Of a stretch of 64,000 nt of DNA, positions 17,901 to 27,924 are shown one piece after another. Every line of letters starts with the position of its first letter. Within the stretch, counting starts at the first letter, position 1. Source of the stretch: Enemella evansiae (GTDB lineage Bacteria > Pseudomonadota > Alphaproteobacteria > Rhodobacterales > Rhodobacteraceae); assembly GCA_017255395.1 (NCBI GenBank), contig JAFKDC010000024.1, forward strand, positions 1-64,000, written 5' to 3'. The notes under the pieces are model-generated. The model did no database searches. It was not told the origin of the DNA and was given only the letters and a program-made list of their open reading frames with translations. The translations under genes were made by a program, and so were the position numbers.

Positions 17901-19442
17901 ATGACCGATACGCCAGCCCCCACCCGCAGCAGGGACGCCCCCCGGGCCATCCGCATCCACCCTTCGGACACCGTGGCCATCGTGGCCAACGACGGCGGCC
18001 TGCCCGCCGGGGCGGTGCTGCCCGGAGGCCCGACCCTGCGCGAGACCGTCCCGCAGGGCCACAAGGTCGCGCTTGTAGACCACGCCACCGGCGATGCGAT
18101 CCGGCGCTACGACGTGACCATCGGCTACGCGGCAGAACCCCTGCCCGCCGGATCGTGGATCAACGAGCACCGCACGACGATGCCCGAGGCTCCGGGCCTG
18201 ACGGGCCTGCCCATGGCCACCGTGAAGGCGCCCGAGGCTGCGCCCCTGCAGGGCCGGACCTTCGACGGCTACCGCAACGCCGACGGCACCGTCGGCACGC
18301 GCAACCTGCTGGCCATCACCACCACGGTGCAATGCGTATCCGGCATCGTGGGCCATGCCGCGCAGCGTATCCGCGCCGAACTGCTGCCGCGCTACCCCAA
18401 TGTCGACGGCGTGGTCGCGCTGGAACACACCTACGGCTGCGGCGTCGCCATCGACGCCACCGATGCCGCCATCCCGATCCGCACCCTGCGCAACATCTCG
18501 CGAAACCCGAACTTCGGCGGCGCGGTCATGACCGTCTCGCTGGGCTGCGAAAAGCTGCAACCCGAGCGCCTGTTCCCGGAACTGGAGATCCCCGACCTCG
18601 TCCGCTTTCAGGACAACACCGGGTTCGAAGCCATCGTCCGCAGCCTGATGGAGACCGCCGAGGCGCATCTGGAGCGTCTGAACCGCCGCACCCGCGAGGC
18701 CTGCCCGGTCTCGGACCTAACCGTGGGCATGCAATGCGGCGGATCGGACGCCTTCTCTGGTGTGACGGCCAACCCCGCCGTGGGCATCGCCTCGGACATG
18801 ATCGTGCGGGCGGGCGGCACGGTGATGTTCTCGGAAAACACCGAGGTGCGCGACGGCATCGCGCAACTGACCGCGCGCGCGGCCTCGCCCGAGGTGGCGG
18901 CAGAGATCATCCGCGAGTTGGGCTGGTACGACGCCTATCTTGAGCGCGGCGGCGTCGATCGCTCCGCCAACACCTCGCCCGGCAACAAGAAGGGCGGGCT
19001 GTCGAACATCGTCGAAAAGGCCATGGGCAGCATCGTCAAAAGCGGCTCTGCCCCCATCGCCGCCGTGATCCCGCCGGGCGAACGCGCGCGGGTGAAGGGA
19101 TTGAACTTCGCCGCGACGCCCGCCAGCGACTTCATCTGCGGGACGCTGCAACTGGCGGCGGGGGCCACCTGCCACGTCTTCACCACCGGGCGCGGCACGC
19201 CCTACAGCCTCGAGGCGCTGCCGACGCTGAAGCTGTCCACGCGGTCGGACCTCGCGCGGCGCTGGCACGACCTGATCGACCTCGACGCGGGCCCCGTGGC
19301 CACCGGCGAGGCCACGCTGGACGAGATGGGCGAACGGCTCTTCGAGCTGATCCTCGACACCGCCTCGGGCCGCCGGACATGGGCGGAACGGCACGGCACG
19401 CACAATGCGCTGGCGCTCTTCAACCCCGCGCCGGTGACGTAG
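17901..19442 (+). CDS. garD: Galactarate dehydratase
   Basis: UxaA-family dehydratase of 513 aa (E. coli GarD is 523) converting galactarate to 5-dehydro-4-deoxy-glucarate, the KdgD substrate. The N-terminal SAF-like domain is about residues 15-95 ([12 protein letters not shown]... IPAGHK-type text). The large domain has [28 protein letters not shown] and [11 protein letters not shown], with Fe-ligand cysteines. It is divergent from the GntR operon and ends in twin hairpins. A weak GAAGG ribosome site precedes the ATG. Confidence 0.9.
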   Translation: MTDTPAPTRSRDAPRAIRIHPSDTVAIVANDGGLPAGAVLPGGPTLRETVPQGHKVALVDHATGDAIRRYDVTIGYAAEPLPAGSWINEHRTTMPEAPGLTGLPMATVKAPEAAPLQGRTFDGYRNADGTVGTRNLLAITTTVQCVSGIVGHAAQRIRAELLPRYPNVDGVVALEHTYGCGVAIDATDAAIPIRTLRNISRNPNFGGAVMTVSLGCEKLQPERLFPELEIPDLVRFQDNTGFEAIVRSLMETAEAHLERLNRRTREACPVSDLTVGMQCGGSDAFSGVTANPAVGIASDMIVRAGGTVMFSENTEVRDGIAQLTARAASPEVAAEIIRELGWYDAYLERGGVDRSANTSPGNKKGGLSNIVEKAMGSIVKSGSAPIAAVIPPGERARVKGLNFAATPASDFICGTLQLAAGATCHVFTTGRGTPYSLEALPTLKLSTRSDLARRWHDLIDLDAGPVATGEATLDEMGERLFELILDTASGRRTWAERHGTHNALALFNPAPVT

Positions 19443-19447
19443 GGCGC

Positions 19448-19495
19448 GCCGGTTTCTTCGAAAGAAACCGGCCCGAAGTCTTTGAAAGACTTCGG
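19448..19495 (+). terminator. Twin abutting hairpins after garD
   Basis: GCCGGTTTCTT pairs with AAGAAACCGGC (19448-19472). Directly next to it CCGAAGTCT pairs with AGACTTCGG (19473-19495). The first begins five bases past the garD stop. No T-run follows. This is the second of three twin-hairpin loci. Confidence 0.65.
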
Positions 19496-19555
19496 CCCCG
19501 CTTGCCAATCCGGATCACCTCCGGTCTTCTGACCGCGCAGAAGCAGGAGGCCACC

Positions 19556-20275
19556 ATGTCCCTCAACATCGCCATGTGGTCCGGGCCGCGCAACCTGTCG
19601 ACGGCCATGATGTATGCCTTCGGTACGCGGGCGGATTGTGCCGTCTGGGACGAACCCTTCTACGCCGCCTACCTCGCGTTGACCGGCCTCGACCATCCGA
19701 TGCGCGACGCCATCATCGCCGCCGGAGAGCCGGACCCGGCCCTGGTCGCCGCCCGCTGTACAGCGCCTGCGGAAAAGCCGCTCTTCTACCAGAAGCACAT
19801 GACCCACCACATGGTGCCGGGCGTGCCCCGCGACTGGTTCACTGAGGTCGCGCATGTCTTCCTGATCCGCCATCCGGCGCGCGTGCTTGCCAGCTATGAC
19901 CAGAAGCGCGAGCGCGCCACGCCGGACGACATCGGCTTTCGCCAGCAGGCCGAAATCTTCGACGCGGTCCGCGCGCAGGGCCTGCCCGTCACCGTGATCG
20001 ACAGCGCCGACGTCCGCGATGCGCCCGAGCCCATGCTGCGCGCGCTCTGCGCCGCGCTTGGCCTGGCCTACGACCCGGCCATGACCCGCTGGCCCGCTGG
20101 CGGCCACAGGGACGACGGCGTCTGGGCGTCGCATTGGTACGATGCCGTCCACCGCTCCACAGGCTTCGCGGGCCCCGAAGGCCCTATGCCCGTGCTGGAC
20201 GGCGCGCTGGCAGAAGTCTGCGCGGAGGCTCTGCCCTACTACGACCGCATGCGCGCGGAGGCGCTGAGACCATGA
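19556..20275 (+). CDS. Sulfotransferase-like P-loop protein
   Basis: Predicted 239-aa protein with a sulfotransferase-type 5' binding loop (IAMWSGPRNLSTAMMYAF, residues 5-22) and a later HVFLIRHPARVLASYDQKRE block that resembles the 3'-phosphate-binding RxPxxxxxS text of sulfotransferases. The start has AGCAGGAGG. Its stop overlaps the next start as ATGA, so it is translationally coupled to a class IV aminotransferase. The substrate is unknown; it may modify an amino-acid-derived product. Confidence 0.7.
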   Translation: MSLNIAMWSGPRNLSTAMMYAFGTRADCAVWDEPFYAAYLALTGLDHPMRDAIIAAGEPDPALVAARCTAPAEKPLFYQKHMTHHMVPGVPRDWFTEVAHVFLIRHPARVLASYDQKRERATPDDIGFRQQAEIFDAVRAQGLPVTVIDSADVRDAPEPMLRALCAALGLAYDPAMTRWPAGGHRDDGVWASHWYDAVHRSTGFAGPEGPMPVLDGALAEVCAEALPYYDRMRAEALRP

Positions 20276-21210
20276 TCGACCCAACCGGCCAGACCACCCA
20301 CGACGCCGAGCACGACCCGCGCAACGATGCCCTGCTCATCCACGTCAACGGGCAGCTGGTGCCCAAGGACGAGGCCGTCGTCTCTGTCTACGATTCAGGG
20401 TTCATGCTGGGCGATGGCATGTGGGAGGGGATGCGGCTCTACGACGGCGAGTGGGCTTTCTTCGACGCGCATATGGACAGGCTGTTCGAGAGCTGCAAGG
20501 CGGTGAGCCTAGACATCGGCAAGACCCGCGCCGAGATCCGCGCCCTGCTGGACGAGACCGCCGCCGCCAACGGCATGACCGGCGACGCCCATTGCCGCCT
20601 GATGATCACGCGCGGGCGCAAGGCCAAGCCCTTCCAGCATCCGTCGCTGTCGCGCTGGGGGCCGACCATCGTCGCCATCGTCGAGCATTCGAAACCCGCC
20701 GCCGGGCTGGCCCGCGGCATCCGCTTAGCCAGCGTGCCGCAGGTGCGGGGCCTGCCGCACAGTCAGGACGCCAAGTTCAACAGCCATTCGAAGCTGAACT
20801 GCGTGATCGCCTGCCTTCAGGCCGAGGCGGCGGGCGCCGACGAGGCGCTGATGCTGGACCCGCATGGCTTCGTGAACACGACCAATGCCTGCAACCTCTT
20901 CGTGGTGCGCCGGGGTGAGGTCTGGACCTCGACCGGCGACTACTGCATGAACGGCGTCACCCGCGCCAATGTCATCGCGCTGTGTCGCGAAAACGGCATC
21001 CCGGTCTTCGAGAAGAACTTTTCCCTCTACGAGGCATACGGCGCGGAAGAAGTCTTTCTGACCGGCACCTTCGGGGCGCAGACCCGGGTGGCCAGCATCG
21101 ACGGCAAGCCGGTGGGCGACGGGTCAATGCCCGTCACAGAACGCATCCGAACGCTCTACAAGGGTCTCGTGACGCGCACCGTGGCGGCGCAGAAGGCCGC
21201 GCGGGCATAG
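20272..21210 (+). CDS. Class IV PLP aminotransferase (BCAT/D-AAT-like)
   Basis: Aminotransferase of 312 aa in the branched-chain/D-amino-acid family. DSGFMLGDGMWEGMRLYDGE (41-60) and FFDAHMDRL are conserved. The PLP-binding Lys is Lys174 in SHSKLNC. The usual PLP-contacting Glu of the xxEGxxSN motif is replaced: here the text is VNTTNACNLF with Thr203. It is coupled to the sulfotransferase-like gene upstream, and I infer a shared pathway rather than ordinary branched-chain amino acid synthesis. Confidence 0.8.
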   Translation: MIDPTGQTTHDAEHDPRNDALLIHVNGQLVPKDEAVVSVYDSGFMLGDGMWEGMRLYDGEWAFFDAHMDRLFESCKAVSLDIGKTRAEIRALLDETAAANGMTGDAHCRLMITRGRKAKPFQHPSLSRWGPTIVAIVEHSKPAAGLARGIRLASVPQVRGLPHSQDAKFNSHSKLNCVIACLQAEAAGADEALMLDPHGFVNTTNACNLFVVRRGEVWTSTGDYCMNGVTRANVIALCRENGIPVFEKNFSLYEAYGAEEVFLTGTFGAQTRVASIDGKPVGDGSMPVTERIRTLYKGLVTRTVAAQKAARA

Positions 21211-21397
21211 ACGCGGGGGGGACCTATGCGGCGCGAATGTCTACCGGGCTGGCCATTGATGCGCGGCGGTGCGCGCAGGCCCGCCAAGGCGGAGTGGGCG
21301 CGCGCTGGCCTGACAAGGCAGCCGGAGCTGACGGGGCGCGGCCTTTTCCCAGTGCGGCGGGGTCGCAGAGAACAGCCCCCGCGCCCGCCGTCACGGA

Positions 21398-22495
21398 TCA
21401 GGTGTTGAAGAGGAAGTGCAGGACGTCGCCGTCCTTGACCTCGTAGCCCTTCCCCTCGGCGCGCATCTTGCCCGCCTCCTTGGCGCCCGCCTCGCCCCCG
21501 GCGGCGACGTAGTCGTCAAAGGCCACGGTCTCGGCCCGGATGAAGCCGCGCTCGAAATCGCCGTGGATCACGCCCGCCGCCTGCGGCGCCAGAGTGCCCT
21601 TGCGGATCGTCCAGGCGCGGGCCTCTTTCGGGCCGACGGTGAAATAGGTCTGAAGGCCCAAGAGCTCGTAGCCCGCCTTGATCAGCCGGTCGAGACCGGC
21701 CTCTTCCAGCCCCAGCTCGTCGAGGAACTCGCGCGCCTCTTCGGCGTCGAGCTGGCTGATCTCTTCCTCGATCTTGGCGCTGATGACGACGTGGGAATTG
21801 CCCTGCGCCGCAGCCATTTCCGCCACGCTGGCCGACAGCGCGTTGCCCTCTGCGGCCTCGCCTTCATCGACGTTGCAGACGTAGAGCACCGGCTTCGCGC
21901 TAAGCAATTGCAGCATCCGCCAGGCCTTCTGGTCGTCCTCGGCCACCTCGACCAGACGCGCGGGCTTGCCCTCTTCCAGCACGGCCAGCGCGTCCTTCAT
22001 CAGGCGTTCCTGCTGGACCGCCTCCTTGTCGCCGCCGCGCACCTTTCGGACGATGTTCTGAAGCCGCTTTTCCAGAGATTCCATGTCGGCGATGATCAGT
22101 TCGGTCTCGATGGTCTCGGCATCGGCCACCGGGTCGACGCGGCCGTCGACATGGGTCACGTCGTCGTCTTCAAAGCAGCGCAACACATGCGCGATGGCAT
22201 CGGTCTCGCGGATATTGGCGAGGAACTGGTTGCCGAGGCCCTCCCCCTTCGAGGCGCCCTTCACCAGACCGGCGATGTCCACGAAGGTCATGCGCGTGGG
22301 AATGATGTTCTGCGACTTGGCGATCCCGGCCAGCGTATCCAGACGCGGGTCCGGCACGCCGACGTCACCCACGTTGGGCTCGATCGTGCAGAAGGGAAAA
22401 TTCGCCGCCTGCGCGGCGGCGGTTCTGGTCAGAGCGTTGAAGAGGGTCGACTTGCCGACGTTCGGCAGACCCACGATGCCCATGCGAAATCCCAT
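21398..22495 (-). CDS. ychF: YchF/OLA1-type redox-regulated ATPase
   Basis: Ribosome-associated P-loop ATPase of 365 aa, full family length. It has G1 GLPNVGKST (9-17), [11 protein letters not shown]3 [17 protein letters not shown] and the YchF-type NVDE in place of NKxD. A TGS domain lies at the C-terminus ([25 protein letters not shown]). It is a single gene convergent with the aminotransferase; no specific regulation is visible. Confidence 0.95.
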   Translation of the reverse strand: MGFRMGIVGLPNVGKSTLFNALTRTAAAQAANFPFCTIEPNVGDVGVPDPRLDTLAGIAKSQNIIPTRMTFVDIAGLVKGASKGEGLGNQFLANIRETDAIAHVLRCFEDDDVTHVDGRVDPVADAETIETELIIADMESLEKRLQNIVRKVRGGDKEAVQQERLMKDALAVLEEGKPARLVEVAEDDQKAWRMLQLLSAKPVLYVCNVDEGEAAEGNALSASVAEMAAAQGNSHVVISAKIEEEISQLDAEEAREFLDELGLEEAGLDRLIKAGYELLGLQTYFTVGPKEARAWTIRKGTLAPQAAGVIHGDFERGFIRAETVAFDDYVAAGGEAGAKEAGKMRAEGKGYEVKDGDVLHFLFNT

Positions 22496-22590
22496 GTCGC
22501 GCTCCCATGCTTGCGGTTCCGGCGCCTTCTAGGCAGAGCATGGCCAAAGCGCAAGCACGCCGCTTGACGCGGGCGCCCCGGGGCGGATAC

Positions 22591-22602
22591 GTTGATATCA
22601 AC
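22591..22602. promoter_or_regulatory. 12-bp palindrome upstream of VOC gene
   Basis: GTTGATATCAAC is a perfect palindrome 20 bases before the VOC-protein start. A TTGACG at 22564 could be a -35 box. It may be an operator for an unknown repressor. Confidence 0.35.
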
Positions 22603-22621
22603 GCAACTTGGAGAACGCGCG

Positions 22622-23041
22622 ATGCAAATCATCCCCTACCTCTTCTTCCCCGGCACCTGCCGCGAGGCCATGACCCGCTATGCCGAGATCCTTGGCGTCG
22701 AGGCGCCCGAGATCATGGCCTTTGCCGATCTGCCGGAGGAGGACAAGGCCCATATGCCGGGCGTTGCGGACGACGCGGTCATGAATGCCTCGCTGAACAT
22801 CGGGTCGGGCAGGCTGATGGGCTCGGACGAGGTCGGGCCGGACTTCACGCCCATGGCCGGGTCTTCGGTCAATATCGTGCTGCCGACGGCGGAGGAGGCG
22901 CAACGTGTCTTCGACGCCCTGAGCGAGGGCGGAGAGGTGCGGATGCCCATGATGCCGATGTTCTGGACCCCGGCCTTCGGCACGCTGTCCGACAAATGGG
23001 GCACCCGCTGGATGGTCATGGCCGAAGAATACGAAGGCTGA
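22622..23041 (+). CDS. VOC/glyoxalase-fold protein, PhnB-like
   Basis: Small 139-aa protein of the vicinal oxygen chelate superfamily, PhnB/3-demethylubiquinone-like branch (IIPYLFFPGTCREAMTRYAEILG at the start, FGTLSDKWGTRWMVMAEE at the end). The start has GGAGA upstream. Function is unknown; such proteins bind metals or small ligands. It is a stand-alone gene that ends in a strong bidirectional terminator. Confidence 0.8.
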   Translation: MQIIPYLFFPGTCREAMTRYAEILGVEAPEIMAFADLPEEDKAHMPGVADDAVMNASLNIGSGRLMGSDEVGPDFTPMAGSSVNIVLPTAEEAQRVFDALSEGGEVRMPMMPMFWTPAFGTLSDKWGTRWMVMAEEYEG

Positions 23042-23049
23042 CACCAAAA

Positions 23050-23082
23050 GGGGGGCGGCGCGATCCGCTCGCGCCGCCCCCC
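23050..23082. terminator. Bidirectional terminator
   Basis: A 14-bp perfect stem GGGGGGCGGCGCGA/TCGCGCCGCCCCCC with a 5-base loop sits between convergent VOC and DUF805 genes. CTGTCTTT follows on the plus side and CTTTTGG on the minus side. Confidence 0.75.
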
Positions 23083-23092
23083 TGTCTTTCAA

Positions 23093-23140
23093 GCGGCAGA
23101 GATCAGCCGTACTGGTGCGGCAGAGATCAGCCGTACTGGT
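23093..23140. repeat. 24-bp perfect tandem duplication
   Basis: Two identical abutting 24-base units (23093-23116, 23117-23140; each GCGGCAGAGATC followed by AGCCGTACTGGT). The second unit holds the stop codon and last residues (QYG) of the DUF805 gene, and the first is now untranslated. This is a recent slippage or duplication event at a gene end. Confidence 0.9.
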
Positions 23141-23537
23141 TCGGTGCCGGGTCGGGCTTCTTGGCGAACCAGACGATCAGGATGATCGCGCCGATCAGCG
23201 GGATCAGGCCGATCAGCAACCACCACCCGCTTTTGCCGATGTCATGCAGGCGGCGGGCGCCGATGGCGAGGCTGGGAACCAGCGTCACCAGCGAGAAGAT
23301 CATGCCCAGGAAGGGAACGCCGCCAGAGCCGGTGAGGATGGTGTCGACCACTCCGACCGCGATGTTGATCACGATCAGCAGCAGGACCGCCTTCCAGTAT
23401 TCGCCCCGGTTCGAGCGGCCCTCGAACTTGATGTAATTGGCGAAGAACAGCTTCAGCGCCTCGCTATAGCCGACCTCGCGGCTGTAGGCCGAACCGCCGG
23501 TGTATCCGTCGTTACCCATCGTGCTTTCCATGGTCAT
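23127..23537 (-). CDS. DUF805 membrane protein
   Basis: Inner-membrane protein of about 136 aa with the DUF805 pattern: YIKFEGRSNRGEYWK before the first helix, then hydrophobic segments near residues 50-72, 75-95 and 105-125, and ARRLHDIGKSGWWLL. Function is unknown. Three nearby ATGs are possible starts; I take the one whose frame begins MTMEST, close to AAAGGGA. Its 3' end lies in a fresh 24-bp tandem duplication. Confidence 0.82.
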   Translation of the reverse strand: MTMESTMGNDGYTGGSAYSREVGYSEALKLFFANYIKFEGRSNRGEYWKAVLLLIVINIAVGVVDTILTGSGGVPFLGMIFSLVTLVPSLAIGARRLHDIGKSGWWLLIGLIPLIGAIILIVWFAKKPDPAPNQYG

Positions 23538-23721
23538 GTCCCTTTGCAAATCTCTGGTGTCTTGCCCCGGGCCTGTGCCGCCCGCGGGTTCAGGACAGAG
23601 TTAACCATTTCACCCGGGCTTGGGACAATGCTGGTTTTCCCCACTCTGCGCGGGACATTTCAAGGCCGAAACCGCGCGGCGCACGTGGTCTTCCCCGCCT
23701 TCGCCTTTCCGGGTTTCGCCG

Positions 23722-25095
23722 TCAGGCCGCCGAAAGCTGCGCCTCTGCCAGTGCGGCGCCGCGCGTCCAGAACCGCCAGATCAGCAGCGCCGCCGCCACG
23801 GCAAGCCCCAGGGTCAGCCCCAACCAGACTCCGATCCCGCCCAGCCCAAGCGGGAAGGCAAACAGCAGCGTCGCGGGCAGGCCGATCACCCAATAGGCGA
23901 CCGAGGCCATGATCATCGGCACCCGCGTGTCCTGAAGACCGCGCAGCAGCCCGAGGTGCAGAACCTGCGCCGCATCCGCCAGCTGGAACAGCGCGGCGAA
24001 GAACAGGAAGCGTTTGCCGGTGGCGATGATCTCGTCCCGCGCCGGATCCTCCGGGTCGACGAAGGCCCCGACCAGCGTTTCCGGCAGCAGCAGGAACAGG
24101 GCCATCGACAGGGCCACGCCCACCGCGCCCAGCACCACGACGACCCGCGCGCCCGCCAAGAGGTGCCCGAGGTCGCGCCGCCCCAGCGCATTGCCGACCC
24201 GCACCGTGGCCGCGTTCGACAGGCCGACCTGCATCATGAAGGTGGCCGAGGTGATCTGAAGCGCGACCCCATGCGCCGCCAGCGGCACATTGCCCAGCCA
24301 GCCCATCGGCAATGCGGCGGCGGCGAACATCGCCACCTCGGCCAGCGTGGTCAGCCCGATCGGCAGGCCCAGCCGGAAGACCCGGCTGAACATCTCGCCA
24401 TCCGCCCGCCAGAAACGCACGAACAGCTGGTGCTCGGGGCGCTTGCGCAGCGCGTAGGCCACCACCAGCAACAGGGACACGGTTTGCACCAGCACCGAGG
24501 CGACCGCCGCCCCGGCGATCCCCATCTCCGGCGCGCCCCAGTTGCCGAAGACCAGCGCATAGTTCGCCGGCACGTTCAGCGCCGCCGCCGCCAGCGTGAT
24601 GACCATGGCGACGCGGGTATCCTCGAGCCCGGCGAGGTAGTTCTTCAGAACCATGACCCCCAGCGCGGGCAGCATGCCCAGCGAGGCGATGCGCAGGTAG
24701 GTCTGCGCCAGCGCCGCGATCTCCGGACTTTGTCCAAGGCCGCGCAGGATCGGTGCCGAGAGCCACAGGACCGGCAGGACCACGGCAAAATACAGCCCCG
24801 ACAGCCACAGCGCCATCCGCGTCGCGCGGCGCACGGACACGTCATCCCCCTGCGCCGCGAAGGTCGCGACCATGGGCATCACCGCCCATGCAAAGCCCGA
24901 ACCGAACAGGAACAGCGTGAAGAACAGCGACGAGGCCAGCGTCAGGGCCGCCAGTTCCGGCACCCCGTACCAGCCCATCATCAGCGTATCGGTGAACCCG
25001 ATGGCGAATTGCGCAAGGTGCCCGCCGATCAGCGGCAGACCCAGCGCCAGCGTGGCCCGGGCATGTGCCCGAAAATTCATCACATCCTGTCCCAT
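23722..25095 (-). CDS. MATE efflux pump, NorM-like
   Basis: Twelve-helix multidrug/toxin extrusion transporter of 457 aa, driven by Na+ or H+. Two repeated MatE halves begin at about residues 18 and 245, with PLIGGHLAQFAIGFTDTLMMGWYG at the front and GLPIGLTTLAEVAMF at the second half. The predicted start has no strong ribosome site; MNFRAHA, six residues later, is an alternative. It is divergent from the DUF2461 gene. The other MATE protein at 37363 belongs to the DinF branch. Confidence 0.9.
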   Translation of the reverse strand: MGQDVMNFRAHARATLALGLPLIGGHLAQFAIGFTDTLMMGWYGVPELAALTLASSLFFTLFLFGSGFAWAVMPMVATFAAQGDDVSVRRATRMALWLSGLYFAVVLPVLWLSAPILRGLGQSPEIAALAQTYLRIASLGMLPALGVMVLKNYLAGLEDTRVAMVITLAAAALNVPANYALVFGNWGAPEMGIAGAAVASVLVQTVSLLLVVAYALRKRPEHQLFVRFWRADGEMFSRVFRLGLPIGLTTLAEVAMFAAAALPMGWLGNVPLAAHGVALQITSATFMMQVGLSNAATVRVGNALGRRDLGHLLAGARVVVVLGAVGVALSMALFLLLPETLVGAFVDPEDPARDEIIATGKRFLFFAALFQLADAAQVLHLGLLRGLQDTRVPMIMASVAYWVIGLPATLLFAFPLGLGGIGVWLGLTLGLAVAAALLIWRFWTRGAALAEAQLSAA

Positions 25096-25233
25096 GCTTC
25101 GCGCTTACGCCCGGCCCCGCGAAAGAGCAAGCCATGGCGGCACCGGTTGCCGCCTGCCGATGTCAGCATGCACATGCCAGCCGGGTCGTTTTATGCTAGA
25201 ATTGCACCGACCCCACCCGGCGCGGAGGCGCTC

Positions 25234-25875
25234 ATGGCCGATCCCATCGACCTGTCAGGCTTCTTCGCGGACAGCCGCGCCTTTCTGAAGGCCCTGTCCG
25301 AAAACAACGACCGTGACTGGTTCAACGCCAACAAGGCGCAATACGACAGCGCGCTGAAACGCCCCTCGGAAAAGCTGCTGACAGAGATCGCCGCCTGGTT
25401 CGCGCAGGAGCTGAACCTGCATCCGCGCACGAAACTCTTCCGCCCGCACCGCGACGTGCGCTTCTCCGAGGACAAGACCCCCTTTCACACGCATCTTCAC
25501 ATGATGTGGTTCCTGCCCGACGGGCGCAGCTGGATGCTGGGGATCGCGCCCGACTACGCGACGACCGGCGCGGGCATCATGCGCTTCGAGAGGGAGCAGG
25601 AACGCCGCTGGCGCGAGGCCGTGGCCTCTGACGCCGGGGCAGAGCTGGAGGCGATCCTGAGCGCGGGGGGCTGGCGCGTCGATGACCCAGAGATGACGCG
25701 AATGCCGGCCCCCTACCCGGCGGACCACCCCCGCGCGGCGCTGCTGCGCCAGCGCGGGCTGATCGCATGGGCCGACGGGCTGGAAGAGGCGCTGACCGCC
25801 GACCCGGAACAGACGCTGAAGGATCGCTTCGCGGCGTTCCGACCATTGATGGACTGGCTGGCGCAGGTGACCTGA
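25234..25875 (+). CDS. DUF2461 family protein
   Basis: A 213-aa protein of the DUF2461/TIGR02453 family. Conserved text is visible at FLKALSENNDRDWFNANKAQYD, FRPHRDVRFSEDKTPFHTHL and the C-terminal RHPLL-like block. Function is not known. The ATG follows GGAGGCGCTC; a longer frame opens far upstream but covers the antisense of the MATE gene and is not real. Confidence 0.82.
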   Translation: MADPIDLSGFFADSRAFLKALSENNDRDWFNANKAQYDSALKRPSEKLLTEIAAWFAQELNLHPRTKLFRPHRDVRFSEDKTPFHTHLHMMWFLPDGRSWMLGIAPDYATTGAGIMRFEREQERRWREAVASDAGAELEAILSAGGWRVDDPEMTRMPAPYPADHPRAALLRQRGLIAWADGLEEALTADPEQTLKDRFAAFRPLMDWLAQVT

Positions 25876-25879
25876 CCGA

Positions 25880-26845
25880 TCAGCTTTCCGGGGCCGGGCC
25901 GGGATGCAGCGTGCCGCCAAGGATATGGTCGGAGCGGTGAATGACATGCTGCGCCCCGCCGACGATCAGCGGATCGGGCGCCCGGGCGACCCGTGGATCC
26001 TTGCCCGGATAGTCGAGCGTCGACAGGAAGTGCTTCATGCAGTTCAGCCGTGCGCGCTTCTTGTCGTTCGACTTCACCACGGTCCAGGGCGCATCCGCCG
26101 TATCGGTGTAGAAGAACATCGCCTCCTTCGCCTCGGTGTAGTCGTCCCAGCGCCCGAGAGAGGCCTTGTCGATCGGCGACAGCTTCCACTGCTTCAGCGG
26201 ATCGGTCTCGCGGCTGACGAAACGCGCGGCCTGTTCGTCCTGCGTGACCGAGAACCAGTATTTGTAAAGCCGGATGCCGGACCGCACCAGCATGCGTTCC
26301 AGTTCGGGCGTCTGACGCATGAACTCGAGGTACTCGGCCGGCTCGCAAAAGCCCATGACCCGCTCGACCCCCGCCCGGTTGTACCACGAGCGGTCGTAAA
26401 GCACGATCTCTCCGGCGGTGGGCAGATGCGCGACGTAGCGCTGGAAATACCACTGCCCGCGCTCTTCCTCGGTGGGCTTGTTCAGGGCGGCGACGCGGGC
26501 GTGTCGCGGGTTCAGATGCTCGGTAAAGCGCTTGATGGTGCCGCCCTTGCCCGCCGCATCGCGCCCCTCGAACAGCAGCACGAACTTCTGCCCGGTCTCC
26601 AGCGCCCAGAGCTGGACCTTCAGAAGCTCGGCCTGCAACCGCGCCTTCTCGCGCTCGTAACTGCGGCGCGAAAGCTTGACGTCATAGGGGTAGGTGCCGC
26701 TCTCGAAAGCGTGGCGGATCTCGGCCGGCGTGGGCTGGTGCCGGGCCGGCGCCCTGGGCGCGACCGGGATGTCCGCCGCCGGCGGGGCATCCGTTGCAAT
26801 CTCGACGAGGGGTTCTGTCCGGGGTGTGCCGCTGGCGTCCTGCAT
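25880..26845 (-). CDS. ppk2: Polyphosphate kinase 2
   Basis: PPK2-type nucleotide kinase of 321 aa that moves phosphate between polyphosphate and nucleoside diphosphates. Walker A is [11 protein letters not shown] (92-102). Walker B and lid text are [20 protein letters not shown] and [32 protein letters not shown]. One domain only, so class I or III-like. The N-terminal 35 residues are a proline/alanine-rich extension. It is convergent with DUF2461, only four bases apart. Confidence 0.92.
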   Translation of the reverse strand: MQDASGTPRTEPLVEIATDAPPAADIPVAPRAPARHQPTPAEIRHAFESGTYPYDVKLSRRSYEREKARLQAELLKVQLWALETGQKFVLLFEGRDAAGKGGTIKRFTEHLNPRHARVAALNKPTEEERGQWYFQRYVAHLPTAGEIVLYDRSWYNRAGVERVMGFCEPAEYLEFMRQTPELERMLVRSGIRLYKYWFSVTQDEQAARFVSRETDPLKQWKLSPIDKASLGRWDDYTEAKEAMFFYTDTADAPWTVVKSNDKKRARLNCMKHFLSTLDYPGKDPRVARAPDPLIVGGAQHVIHRSDHILGGTLHPGPAPES

Positions 26846-27027
26846 CGTCTCTCCTTCTTTGGCCGTCGCTGTCCTGTCACATCCCGACCGCCCGCGCCTT
26901 GACCCGTATCAAAGCGCCGCCGCGGAACGACGGTCGGGGCGATCTGCGCAAGCACGAACGCCCCGCCATTGCTTTTCCCGCGCGCATCCGGCAACACGGC
27001 AAGGCCCCTGCCGAAGGAAGGACCAAC

Positions 27028-27819
27028 ATGACTCGCATCGACGCCACCTTTGCCCGCCTCCGCTCCGAGGGGAAAAAGGCCTTCGTCTCCTACATCATGG
27101 CCGGAGACCCGGACGTCGACGCCTCGCTTGCGGTCATGAAGGGCCTGCCGGGCGCTGGCGTGGACATCATCGAACTGGGTCTACCCTTCACCGATCCCAT
27201 GGCCGACGGCCCGACGATCCAGTTGGCCGGTCAGCGCGCGCTGGAACACGGCATGACGCTGGACCGCACCCTGCAGATGGTCCGCGACTTCCGCGCCGGG
27301 GACGACAGCACGCCCATCGTGCTGATGGGGTATTACAACCCGATCTATTCGCGCGGCGTGGACACCTTCCTGACCCAGGCGAAAGAGGCCGGGATCGACG
27401 GGCTGATCATCGTCGACCTGCCCCCCGAAGAGGACGAAGAGCTTTGCCTGCCCGCGCAGGCCGCCGGGCTGAACTTCATCCGCCTCGCCACGCCCACAAC
27501 CGATGACGCCCGCCTGCCCCGCGTGCTGCAGAACACCAGCGGCTTCGTCTACTATGTCTCGATCACCGGCATCACCGGCGCCGCCGCCGCGCAGGCCGTG
27601 GACGTCGGCCCCGAGGTCGCCCGCATCAAGGCCGGCACCGACCTGCCCGTGATCGTGGGCTTCGGCATCCGCACCCCCGACACCGCGCGCGAGATCGCAT
27701 CGGTCGCGGACGGCTGCGTGGTCGGGTCCGCCATCGTCGGCGAGATCGCAAAGGGCCGCCCGACCGCAGAGATCCTTGCCTTCGTCGAGGGCCTTGCAAG
27801 CGGCGCCCACAGCGCCTGA
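27028..27819 (+). CDS. trpA: Tryptophan synthase alpha chain
   Basis: TIM-barrel lyase of 263 aa that cleaves indole-3-glycerol phosphate and hands indole to TrpB. Catalytic Glu49 ([14 protein letters not shown]) and Asp60 are present, as is the loop [14 protein letters not shown]. The start follows GAAGGAAGG. It stands alone; trpB is about 8 kb away on the opposite strand, so the two subunits are not co-transcribed here. Confidence 0.95.
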   Translation: MTRIDATFARLRSEGKKAFVSYIMAGDPDVDASLAVMKGLPGAGVDIIELGLPFTDPMADGPTIQLAGQRALEHGMTLDRTLQMVRDFRAGDDSTPIVLMGYYNPIYSRGVDTFLTQAKEAGIDGLIIVDLPPEEDEELCLPAQAAGLNFIRLATPTTDDARLPRVLQNTSGFVYYVSITGITGAAAAQAVDVGPEVARIKAGTDLPVIVGFGIRTPDTAREIASVADGCVVGSAIVGEIAKGRPTAEILAFVEGLASGAHSA

Positions 27820-27924
27820 GCCCCCCGGGGGCGGCGCCCGACAGCAGCGCCCGCCACTGCCGGAACGTGGCGGCGGATTGGCGGTCGCGGTCGCCGCGCC
27901 GTCCCCGCAGGCCCTGACCCGGGA

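Noticed and set aside
27820-27924. Terminator between trpA and the hybrid kinase
   Set aside because: A CCCCCCGGGGG run is present but the stem is weak with no T-run, so it is not called.
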